A stretch of 6,335 nucleotides of DNA from Hungatella sp. UBA5982 (GTDB taxonomy: Bacteria; Bacillota; Clostridia; Lachnospirales; Lachnospiraceae), in the NCBI GenBank assembly GCA_002429965.1, contig DJBG01000208.1, positions 11,165-17,499 of the forward strand, written 5' to 3'. The notes under the pieces were generated by a model that saw nothing but the letters and a program-made list of their open reading frames with translations, had not been told where the DNA came from and made no database searches. This document shows, piece by piece, positions 1 through 5,552 of this stretch. Each line of letters starts with the position of its first letter. Positions within the stretch are counted from its first letter, which is position 1. The position numbers and the translations under genes are program-made.

Positions 1-12
1 TAAGAATTTTGT

Positions 13-18
13 GGGAGG
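13..18 (+). promoter_or_regulatory. Ribosome binding site that fixes the TTG start of the YraN gene
   Basis: GGGAGG lies 6 nt before the TTG at 25. An in-frame TAA at positions 1-3 rules out any start further upstream, and no ATG occurs in frame before the conserved part of the protein. The site therefore supports a TTG start. The TAA may also be the end of a preceding gene, but that gene is outside the window. Confidence 0.75.
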
Positions 19-24
19 CTGTCT

Positions 25-369
25 TTGAAAAACCATCGGGAGATTGGAAGTGAGTTTGAGGAAGCGGCGGCCGCATATCTGGAAAGTAAAGGATATGTAA
101 TATTGGAACGGAATTATGGGGACCGTAAGGGAGAAATTGATATCATTGCAAAGGATGGAAAGGAACTCGTCTTTATAGAGGTAAAGTACCGGCGGAATCT
201 GGAAAAAGGGGATCCTGCGGAAGCAGTCCATCTTCTCAAGCAGAGAAAAATCAGGGATGCCGCCAAGAGATATCTGTACCGGAGCCATCTGGGAGAGGAC
301 ATTCCCTGCCGGTTTGATGTGGTGGCAATTCTGGGACAGGAAATCCGGCTGATTAAAGACGCATTTTAA
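25..369 (+). CDS. YraN family (UPF0102) endonuclease-like protein
   Basis: This is a 114-residue cytoplasmic protein of the YraN/UPF0102 family, which has a restriction-endonuclease-like (PD-(D/E)XK) fold; its cellular role is not settled. The diagnostic core is visible: a basic residue and Gly, then GEIDII with Glu37 and Asp39, followed by FIEVK with Glu52 and Lys54. These are the usual acidic/Lys metal-site residues of the fold. The N-terminal IGSEFEEAAAAYLESKGY helix is also typical of the family. The length is at the short end of normal. The start is TTG, chosen because GGGAGG sits 6 nt upstream and an in-frame stop lies at 1-3. The gene ends 11 nt before the most likely pgeF start and is probably co-transcribed with it from a promoter to the left of the window. 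Family assignment is secure. Nuclease activity is inferred from the fold and is not shown by the sequence. Confidence 0.9.
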   Translation: MKNHREIGSEFEEAAAAYLESKGYVILERNYGDRKGEIDIIAKDGKELVFIEVKYRRNLEKGDPAEAVHLLKQRKIRDAAKRYLYRSHLGEDIPCRFDVVAILGQEIRLIKDAF

Positions 370-380
370 ACAAAGGTGTG

Positions 381-1241
381 ATGGAAGATATGTGGAAACG
401 AAAAGCTAGTGATATACAAATGGATTATACGACAGTGGAAAAGGTACCTTATTTGTCTTTTCCGATTTTAGAAAGAACCGGGCTGGTGAAACATGGATTT
501 TCGACGAAGTTTGGCGGCGTCAGCCAGGGAAAGTTTGCTACTATGAATTTTACATTTACCCGGGGAGACAATCCAAAGCATGTCCGAGAAAACTACAGTC
601 GGATGGGAAAAGCACTGGGAGTAGATGTGAACCGAATGGTTTTATCTTATCAGACCCATACCACCAATGTACGGCTGGTCACAGAAGAGGATGCAGGGAA
701 AGGAATTATAAAGGAACGGGATTATGAAGACGTGGATGGATTGATCACCAATGTTCCTGGAATTACCCTGGTCACTTTTTATGCAGATTGTGTCCCCCTT
801 TATTTTCTGGATCCAGTCCACCGGGCGATTGGGCTCAGCCATTCCGGCTGGAGGGGAACCGTGAAACGCATGGGGGAAGTTACTGTTAAGAAGATGGAGG
901 AAGCCTTTGGTACAAAGGCGGTGGATGTGATCGCCTGCATCGGCCCCAGCATTTGCAAGGATTGCTATGAGGTGGGAAGCGAGGTCGCCCAGGAGTTTAT
1001 GAAAGGGTTTGATAAGAAGCATTGGGGTAACATATTATCTGAAAAGGAAGATGGGAAATATTTGCTTGACCTTTGGCGGGCAAATGAAATTGTGCTGCTG
1101 GAGACAGGGGTAAAGCAGGAAAACATCCAGGTTACGGATATCTGCACCCATTGTAATTCGGATCTTTTATTTTCCCATCGGACCACCGGGAATGAGAGAG
1201 GAAATTTAGCTGCATTTTTAGGAATCACTGAAAAAAAATAA
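381..1241 (+). CDS. pgeF: PgeF/YfiH family polyphenol oxidase (purine nucleoside phosphorylase)
   Basis: This is a cytoplasmic enzyme of the YfiH/LACC1 family. Members were once called multicopper polyphenol oxidases; characterised ones act as purine nucleoside phosphorylases with side activities on adenosine, and E. coli PgeF is linked to peptidoglycan editing. The three conserved metal/active-site residues are present: His93 in QTH, Cys137 in ADCVP and His154 in HSGWRG (286-residue numbering). The ACIGPSI stretch at about 185-191 and the C-terminal SHRxTGxERGN segment with FLGI also fit. The usual HAGW is HSGW here, a mild change. Length is normal for the family. The start is uncertain: GTG 378, ATG 381 and ATG 390 are all in frame. 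The only upstream Shine-Dalgarno-like sequence is AAAGG at 372-376, which is too close to 378, marginal for 381 and somewhat far for 390. The conserved domain begins well after all three. The gene follows the YraN gene closely and is convergent with the PRPP synthetase gene. Confidence 0.9.
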   Translation: MEDMWKRKASDIQMDYTTVEKVPYLSFPILERTGLVKHGFSTKFGGVSQGKFATMNFTFTRGDNPKHVRENYSRMGKALGVDVNRMVLSYQTHTTNVRLVTEEDAGKGIIKERDYEDVDGLITNVPGITLVTFYADCVPLYFLDPVHRAIGLSHSGWRGTVKRMGEVTVKKMEEAFGTKAVDVIACIGPSICKDCYEVGSEVAQEFMKGFDKKHWGNILSEKEDGKYLLDLWRANEIVLLETGVKQENIQVTDICTHCNSDLLFSHRTTGNERGNLAAFLGITEKK

Positions 1242-1303
1242 AAAGGAGCATTGCCCCTGGCATGGAATTATCCTGATTTCATGCCAGCGCGCAATACTCC
1301 TTT
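1242..1303 (-). terminator. Rho-independent terminator of the PRPP synthetase gene, nested hairpin, possibly bidirectional
   Basis: This is a long, three-tier inverted repeat. The outer arms are AAAGGAG (1242-1248) and CTCCTTT (1297-1303), the middle arms ATTGC (1250-1254) and GCAAT (1291-1295), and the inner arms TGGCATGGAAT (1258-1268) and ATTTCATGCCA (1276-1286, one G-U pair), around a 7-nt loop. Read on the minus strand it is followed by five T, one A and eight T (complement of 1231-1244), a strong intrinsic terminator signature placed right after the PRPP synthetase stop. Its T tract overlaps the last codons of pgeF. On the plus strand the trailing T run is only three bases, so termination of pgeF here would be weaker. 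Confidence 0.85.
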
Positions 1304-1331
1304 CCGCTTTTACGAAAGCGGGGCGTTTCTT
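1304..1331 (+). terminator. Small hairpin after pgeF, weak plus-strand terminator candidate
   Basis: CCGCTTT (1304-1310) and AAAGCGG (1315-1321) form a perfect 7-bp stem with a TACG tetraloop. The plus-strand sequence continues GGGCG and then TTTCTT, an interrupted and short T tract. It directly follows the large nested hairpin and may serve as the second half of a tandem terminator for the YraN-pgeF operon. On the minus strand it lies between the PRPP synthetase stop and that gene's main terminator and has no T tract of its own. The stem is seen directly; the terminator role is inferred. Confidence 0.5.
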
Positions 1332-2508
1332 ATGCCAGATATTTTTTTAACAAATTCTGTATCTTGTCAGTAGATGAAAGGGCGGTACTTATGGGTACAT
1401 CATGATTTAAGGAATTCACAATTGCCGCAATGTATTTACTGATGTCTGCTTCCACATACCATTCTCTTTCCAGCAATTCCTTTGGACGGTAATTTAAATT
1501 TGTTGTTACAACACAGTCTATGTAGCCACGGCTGTAATACTCGTCAAATTTAGCCAATCCATTGGTGAATAAGCCAAAGGTACAGCAAACGATCACCTTA
1601 TCCGCTTTCCGCTCCTTTAATTCCTTAGCCGTATCCAGCATGCTCTCCCCGGAAGAGATCATATCGTCTACGATCAGCACCGTCTTGCCCTCTACGGAGG
1701 CACCTAAGAACTCATGGTCAACGATAGGGTTCCGCCCGTCAATCACTTTGGAGTAATCCCGTCTTTTATAAAACATACCCATGTCTACACTTAAGTTGTT
1801 TGCTAAGTATACGGCACGGTCCATGGCGCCCTCATCCGGGCTGATGATCATTAAATGCTCTTTGTCAATCCTTAAATTCGGATACTTCCTTAATACGGCC
1901 TTGACAAACTGGTAGGTGGGCATAAAATTGTCAAATCCGTTTAATGGGATGGCATTTTGGACTCTGGGATCGTGGGCGTCAAAGGTAATGATGTTGTTGA
2001 CTCCCATATGAACCAGTTCTTCTAAGGCCATGGCACAGTCTAAAGATTCCCTTTTGGTTCTCTTATGCTGACGGCTTTCATATAAAAACGGCATAATGAC
2101 ACATACCCTGTGGGCCGTTGCGCTGCAGGCGCCGATGATTCTTTTTAAATCCTGATAATGATCGTCAGGGGACATATGGTTGGTATAACCATTGACCGTA
2201 TAGGTTATGCTGTTATTGGTGACGTCCGCCATCACAAATACGTCCGTACCCCGGACAGATTCCCTGATGATGCCTTTTGCTTCTCCGCTTCCAAAACGCG
2301 GGCATTCGCACTTAAGAAGATAGGAGTCAACATCATATCCGCGATAGTGAAGATCAGCTTTGCGGCGTATAAGCTCCTGGATATCATTTCTGCGGAAACC
2401 TACAATGTGGTCGTTTACTTTCCCGGCCAATTCCCGGCAGCTTTCCAGCGCTGCGATCTTCAAGGAAGCAACAGGTAGCTGGTCGTTAAATACATAATCA
2501 TTTGCCAT
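1330..2508 (-). CDS. prs: Ribose-phosphate pyrophosphokinase (PRPP synthetase), long variant
   Basis: The enzyme makes PRPP from ribose-5-phosphate and ATP in the cytoplasm and feeds purine, pyrimidine, histidine, tryptophan and NAD synthesis. At 392 residues it is about 75 longer than the classical bacterial enzyme (about 315). The extra length is mostly at the N-terminus: the RFGSGE segment, equivalent to the classical RFSDGE, is at residue 71. Other landmarks are VRGTDVF (85-91), the ATP-site SRQHKR (145-150, classically ARQDRK), FDAHD (176-180, classically VDLH) and the PRPP loop LIVDDMISSGES (278-289, classically VDDIIDTAGT). These substitutions are coherent and look like a subfamily, not decay. 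I chose the start at 2508 because GGAGGA precedes it with good spacing and because the longer frame starting at 2595 would begin upstream of the mapped -10 box. The gene is monocistronic, with its own promoter and terminator, and is divergent from the DUF512 gene. Confidence 0.92.
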   Translation of the reverse strand: MANDYVFNDQLPVASLKIAALESCRELAGKVNDHIVGFRRNDIQELIRRKADLHYRGYDVDSYLLKCECPRFGSGEAKGIIRESVRGTDVFVMADVTNNSITYTVNGYTNHMSPDDHYQDLKRIIGACSATAHRVCVIMPFLYESRQHKRTKRESLDCAMALEELVHMGVNNIITFDAHDPRVQNAIPLNGFDNFMPTYQFVKAVLRKYPNLRIDKEHLMIISPDEGAMDRAVYLANNLSVDMGMFYKRRDYSKVIDGRNPIVDHEFLGASVEGKTVLIVDDMISSGESMLDTAKELKERKADKVIVCCTFGLFTNGLAKFDEYYSRGYIDCVVTTNLNYRPKELLEREWYVEADISKYIAAIVNSLNHDVPISTALSSTDKIQNLLKKYLA

Positions 2509-2516
2509 GACAAAGA

Positions 2517-2523
2517 TTCCTCC
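2517..2523 (-). promoter_or_regulatory. Ribosome binding site that fixes the prs start
   Basis: Read on the minus strand this is GGAGGAA, ending 8 nt before the ATG at 2508-2506. It supports the internal Met start and argues against the 29-residue longer reading that begins at 2595. Confidence 0.85.
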
Positions 2524-2575
2524 ATAATAAATCAACAGCCAGTCGTAAGACTGCCTGCTTTTAATCTTACACCCT

Positions 2576-2605
2576 TTTATACCATTGATTGACATAATGC
2601 GTCAA
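2576..2605 (-). promoter_or_regulatory. Sigma-A-type promoter of prs
   Basis: On the minus strand, TTGACG (complement of 2600-2605) is followed after 18 bp by TATAAA (complement of 2576-2581). TGG immediately precedes the -10 box, giving an extended TGn motif. The predicted transcript starts near 2569 and would have a leader of about 60 nt before the ATG at 2508. The -35 box is one arm of an inverted repeat described separately. The boxes are seen directly; activity is inferred. Confidence 0.75.
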
Positions 2606-2606
2606 T
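2588..2606. promoter_or_regulatory. 19-bp inverted repeat over the prs -35 box, operator candidate
   Basis: ATTGAC (2588-2593) and GTCAAT (2601-2606) are perfect 6-bp arms separated by 7 bp. The right arm contains the prs -35 hexamer and the left arm falls in the prs -10/-35 spacer, so a protein bound here would block RNA polymerase on the prs side. It lies about 43 bp upstream of the -35 box of the divergent gene. I do not recognise it as the site of a named regulator. Part of the symmetry comes from the TTGAC of the -35 box itself, so chance is possible. Confidence 0.4.
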
Positions 2607-2627
2607 AGCCTGGGCGGTATTTCCATG

Positions 2628-2677
2628 AAAAAAACAAAAAAGGCTTCCTTTACAAAGAGTAACAATCTTGTTATGAT
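2628..2677 (+). promoter_or_regulatory. Sigma-A-type promoter with upstream A tracts for the DUF512-der-plsY-gpsA operon
   Basis: TTTACA (2649-2654) and TATGAT (2672-2677) are separated by 17 bp and are each one mismatch from consensus. Two A runs (2628-2634 and 2636-2641) sit about 43 to 56 bp upstream of the expected start near 2684, where an UP element would contact the alpha subunit. This placement means the ATG at 2680 would lie at or before the transcript start, so the gene must begin at the ATG at 2710. No other convincing promoter is seen before der, plsY or gpsA, so this one probably drives the whole operon. Confidence 0.8.
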
Positions 2678-2692
2678 ATATGGGACAGCTAC

Positions 2693-2699
2693 AGAAAGG
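2693..2699 (+). promoter_or_regulatory. Ribosome binding site that fixes the DUF512 gene start
   Basis: AGAAAGG ends 10 nt before the ATG at 2710, matching the 5' part of the anti-Shine-Dalgarno complement. The same AGAAAGG form is used before der (4207-4213). It supports the start at 2710 over the in-frame ATG at 2680. Confidence 0.8.
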
Positions 2700-2709
2700 T
2701 AAAATTAAA

Positions 2710-4083
2710 ATGAGCAAAAGAGGACATATCATAAAAGAAGTTGATTCCGGTTCCATTGCAGATCAGCTGGAACTGGAGCCAGGGGATACGGTCCTGTCCA
2801 TAGATGGTCATGAACTGGAAGACATTTTTGATTATGAGTATTATATTAACAGCGAGTCCATTCTCATGACCGTGAAAAAGAAAGACGGGGAAGAATGGGA
2901 GCTGGAAATAGAAAACCAATATGAGGATCTTGGGATTACCTTTGAAAACGGACTGATGAGCGAATACAGATCCTGCCGGAATAAATGCATTTTCTGCTTT
3001 ATAGACCAGATGCCACCTGGAATGAGAGAGACCCTGTACTTTAAGGATGACGATTCCAGGCTTTCCTTTTTACAGGGAAACTACGTGACGCTGACTAACA
3101 TGAGCGATCATGACATTGACCGTATCATTAAGTTTAAGCTGGCACCTATCAACATTTCCGTCCATACCACCAATCCCGCCTTAAGGTGTGAGATGCTTCA
3201 TAACCGGTTTGCAGGCAAAGCCCTGGATAAGATCCAAAGGCTGTATGAGGCAGAGATCCCCATGAACGGACAGATCGTGCTGTGTAAGGGCGTCAATGAC
3301 GGAAAGGAGCTGGAGAGGACCATAGAGGATTTATCAAAATACCTTCCATATATGGAGAGCGTATCCGCAGTCCCTGTTGGAATGTCAAAATACCGGGATG
3401 GTCTGTATCCTTTACAGCCCTTTACGTCTGAGGATGCAAAAGAGATCGTGAAAATCATCGGACGATGGCAGAAAAAGCTGTATAAAACCCATGGAAACCA
3501 TTTCATTCATGCCAGTGATGAGCTTTATATCCTGGCGGGGCTGCCCTTTCCGGAACAGAACTGTTACGACGGATATATTCAGCTGGAAAACGGCGTAGGC
3601 ATGCTCCGGCTTTTGGATGAGGAGATTAAGGCCGCTCTGGAAACCATGGAGGATGACCATAAGTCTGAAGAGATCTCAATAGCAACAGGAAGACTTGCTG
3701 CCCCTTATATTGAAAGACATGCAAAACTGGTACAGGAAAAGTTTCCCGGGCGGGTCATTCACATTTATCCGATTACCAATGTCTTTTTCGGCGAGCAAAT
3801 CACAGTGGCAGGCTTAATCACCGGCCAGGACTTAATCGGACAGCTTAAGGGTAAGGCACTGGGCAGACGGTTATTGCTTCCGGAATGCATGTTCCGAAGC
3901 GGAGAAGAGGTATTTCTTGATGACCTGACCCGCCAGGATGTACAAAATGCTTTACAAGTACAGGTAGATATTGTAAAATCAAGCGGTCAGGATTTTGTAC
4001 AGGCGGTTCTTGAGCCGGTAGAAGAGAGTGAAGCTTCTTATGAAGGATATGAGTTAAACACCCTTGCAGGTATCCCTTTATGA
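2710..4083 (+). CDS. PDZ / radical SAM / DUF512 domain protein (putative Fe-S oxidoreductase)
   Basis: This is a 457-residue protein of the conserved DUF512 family, whose reaction and substrate are unknown. Residues about 3-60 form a PDZ-like domain (GSIADQLELEPGD, then SIDGHELED). A radical-SAM-type 4Fe-4S cluster motif follows: Cys89, Cys93 and Cys96 in C-x3-C-x2-C, with Phe97 after it. A conserved FKDDDSRLSFLQGNY segment is at about 111-125. The C-terminal DUF512 region is recognisable by HASDELYILAGLPFP (267-281), YDGYIQLENGVGMLR (286-300), NVFFGEQITVAGLITG (357-372) and LDDLT (403-407). There is no signal peptide or membrane segment, so it is cytoplasmic. It is the first gene of the operon with der, plsY and gpsA; its placement next to der is common in Bacillota and hints at, but does not prove, a role near ribosome assembly or the envelope. 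The start at 2710 is set by promoter and ribosome binding site. Its last codons and TGA stop form the first copy of a tandem repeat. Confidence 0.9.
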   Translation: MSKRGHIIKEVDSGSIADQLELEPGDTVLSIDGHELEDIFDYEYYINSESILMTVKKKDGEEWELEIENQYEDLGITFENGLMSEYRSCRNKCIFCFIDQMPPGMRETLYFKDDDSRLSFLQGNYVTLTNMSDHDIDRIIKFKLAPINISVHTTNPALRCEMLHNRFAGKALDKIQRLYEAEIPMNGQIVLCKGVNDGKELERTIEDLSKYLPYMESVSAVPVGMSKYRDGLYPLQPFTSEDAKEIVKIIGRWQKKLYKTHGNHFIHASDELYILAGLPFPEQNCYDGYIQLENGVGMLRLLDEEIKAALETMEDDHKSEEISIATGRLAAPYIERHAKLVQEKFPGRVIHIYPITNVFFGEQITVAGLITGQDLIGQLKGKALGRRLLLPECMFRSGEEVFLDDLTRQDVQNALQVQVDIVKSSGQDFVQAVLEPVEESEASYEGYELNTLAGIPL

Positions 4084-4209
4084 CCGGAAAATCGTGCAGA
4101 AAAGGGGAAGTACCCTATGGGTATCCCTTTATGACCAGTAAACGTGGGTAAGAGGAAGAAACACCCTGCGGGCATACCTTTATGCCCAAAAAGCATGGCG
4201 AAATAGAGA
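4057..4209 (+). repeat. Three tandem imperfect repeats with exact 51-bp period across the DUF512 gene end and the der leader
   Basis: The core GGTATCCCTTTATGACC is at 4069-4085 and recurs identically at 4120-4136; a version with three mismatches is at 4171-4187. The spacing is exactly 51 bp both times, which is 17 codons. Each core is preceded by a small dyad at the same offset: CCT-TGC-AGG (4062-4070), CCC-TAT-GGG (4113-4121) and CCC-TGC-GGG (4164-4172). Copy 1 holds the DUF512 gene's last residues and its TGA; copy 2 has a TGA at the same place; copy 3 has TGC. The distal half of each unit is more diverged and A/G-rich. This fills nearly all of the 139-bp gap before der, where I see no promoter or true terminator. 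It probably arose by tandem duplication of the gene's 3' end; any function is unknown. Confidence 0.85.
4170..4187 (+). other. Perfect hairpin in the third repeat copy, upstream of the der ribosome binding site
   Basis: GGGCATA (4170-4176) and TATGCCC (4181-4187) form a 7-bp perfect stem with a CCTT loop. The homologous positions in copies 1 and 2 pair only with a bulge, so the third copy has changed in a way that completes the stem. It is followed by AAAAAG, not T, so it is not an intrinsic terminator. It ends 19 nt before AGAAAGG of der and could influence RNA stability or der translation, which is inference. Confidence 0.55.
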
Positions 4210-4222
4210 AAGGAAATAACAT

Positions 4223-5551
4223 ATGAGTAAACCAGTGGTTGCTATCGTAGGCCGCCCCAATGTGGGAAAGTCTACGTTGTTTAATGTTTTAGCCGGTGAT
4301 ACCATTTCTATTGTAAAGGACACACCAGGCGTTACCAGGGACCGTATCTATGCAGACTGTACCTGGCTGAATATGAATTTTACCCTGATTGATACTGGGG
4401 GTATTGAGCCGGACAGCAGTGACATCATACTGTCCCAGATGCGGGAGCAGGCGGAGATCGCCATTGCCACCGCAGATGTCATCGTTTTTATCGTGGATGT
4501 CCGTCAGGGATTGGTGGATGCGGATTCCAAGGTCGCAGACATTCTTCGGAAATCAAAAAAGCCTGTTGTCCTTGCAGTCAATAAGGTGGACAGCTTCCAG
4601 AAGTTTGGTAATGATGTATATGAGTTCTATAATTTAGGAATCGGTGATCCGGTTCCGGTTTCTGCAGCCTCCAGACTGGGCCTTGGAGAACTTCTTGATG
4701 AGGTGGCAAAACATTTTGGCACCTTTGATACAGAGGAAGAAGAGGATGACAGGCCGAGAATTGCGATTGTGGGAAAGCCAAACGTAGGCAAAGCTTCTAT
4801 TATAAATCAGCTTTTGGGAGAAAACCGGGTCATTGTTTCCAACATTGCAGGAACTACCAGGGATGCGGTGGATACGGAGATCGTCCATAATGGCACCGAA
4901 TATGTGTTCATTGATACGGCAGGACTTAGACGGAAAAATAAGATCAAAGAAGAGCTGGAGCGCTACAGCATCATCCGTACCGTTACGGCAGTTGAACGTG
5001 CCGATGTGGTGGTGGTGGTCATTGACGCGGAAGAAGGCGTAACTGAGCACGATGCAAAAATTGCAGGTATTGCTCATGAGCGTGGTAAGGGCATCATTGT
5101 TGCGGTCAACAAATGGGATGCCATTGAAAAGAATGATAAGACCATATATGAATATACAAACAAGATTAAGAACACCCTATCCTTTATGCCTTACGCAGAG
5201 TACGTATTTATTTCTGCAAAAACCGGCCAAAGGATGAATAAGCTGTTCGAGGTGATTGATATGGTTCGGGAGAACCAGACCCTTCGGGTAGCTACCGGAG
5301 TTCTAAACGAAATCATGACAGAAGCCGTGGCGCTTCAACAGCCTCCGTCTGACAAGGGCAAGCGGTTAAGGCTCTATTATATCACCCAGGTAGCTGTAAA
5401 GCCTCCGACTTTTGTAATCTTTATAAATGACAAGGAACTTACCCACTTTTCCTATACCAGATACTTAGAAAACAGGATCCGGGAAGCATTCGGTTTCAAG
5501 GGAACCTCCCTTAAGTTTATATATAGAGAAAGAAGCGGAAAGGAACAGTAG
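4223..5551 (+). CDS. der: Ribosome-assembly GTPase Der (EngA)
   Basis: Der is an essential double GTPase needed for maturation of the 50S ribosomal subunit. The 442 residues show the full architecture. GTPase domain 1 has G1 GRPNVGKS (10-17), DTPGVTRD (33-40), G3 DTGG (57-60), G4 NKVD (120-123) and G5 SAAS (147-150). An acidic linker (EEEEDD, 171-176) leads to domain 2, with GKPNVGKA (184-191), AGTTRD (209-214), DTAG (231-234), NKWD (296-299) and SAKTG (331-335). A KH-like C-terminal domain runs from about 350 to the end. The oddity is Ala191: the P-loop of domain 2 should end in Ser or Thr, whose hydroxyl binds Mg2+; the codon is GCT at 4793-4795. All other motifs are intact. AGAAAGG lies 9 nt before the ATG. 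The gene follows the 51-bp repeat tract and is separated from plsY by one base, so the two are almost certainly co-transcribed and may be translationally coupled. Confidence 0.97.
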   Translation: MSKPVVAIVGRPNVGKSTLFNVLAGDTISIVKDTPGVTRDRIYADCTWLNMNFTLIDTGGIEPDSSDIILSQMREQAEIAIATADVIVFIVDVRQGLVDADSKVADILRKSKKPVVLAVNKVDSFQKFGNDVYEFYNLGIGDPVPVSAASRLGLGELLDEVAKHFGTFDTEEEEDDRPRIAIVGKPNVGKASIINQLLGENRVIVSNIAGTTRDAVDTEIVHNGTEYVFIDTAGLRRKNKIKEELERYSIIRTVTAVERADVVVVVIDAEEGVTEHDAKIAGIAHERGKGIIVAVNKWDAIEKNDKTIYEYTNKIKNTLSFMPYAEYVFISAKTGQRMNKLFEVIDMVRENQTLRVATGVLNEIMTEAVALQQPPSDKGKRLRLYYITQVAVKPPTFVIFINDKELTHFSYTRYLENRIREAFGFKGTSLKFIYRERSGKEQ

Positions 5552-5552
5552 T

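Noticed and set aside
1231..1244. Poly-A run at the 3' end of pgeF as a programmed slippage site
   Set aside because: It lies at the last codons, shifting would add nothing recognisable, and its role as the complement of the prs terminator T tract explains it.
2158..2478. 106-codon plus-strand open frame inside prs, and other long antisense or shifted frames in pgeF, the DUF512 gene and der
   Set aside because: They lie wholly inside well-supported genes, have no ribosome binding sites I can see and no recognisable protein motif; they look like shadows of the real frames.
2589..2594. TTGACA as a second plus-strand -35 box
   Set aside because: No acceptable -10 hexamer lies 16-18 bp downstream, and TTTACA/TATGAT at 2649-2677 is much better.
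2509..2595. 29-residue N-terminal extension of the PRPP synthetase
   Set aside because: It contains the ribosome binding site for the ATG at 2508 and runs back through the -10 box, so it would not be on the transcript; its residues do not resemble the family.
4170..4187. Hairpin upstream of der read as an intrinsic terminator
   Set aside because: It is followed by an A run on the plus strand and has no T tract there; no separate promoter for der is seen after it, so terminating here would cut off an essential gene.
4084..4222. Riboswitch or leader RNA before der
   Set aside because: The gap is explained by the 51-bp repeats; I see no known riboswitch core and no promoter to start a separate leader.
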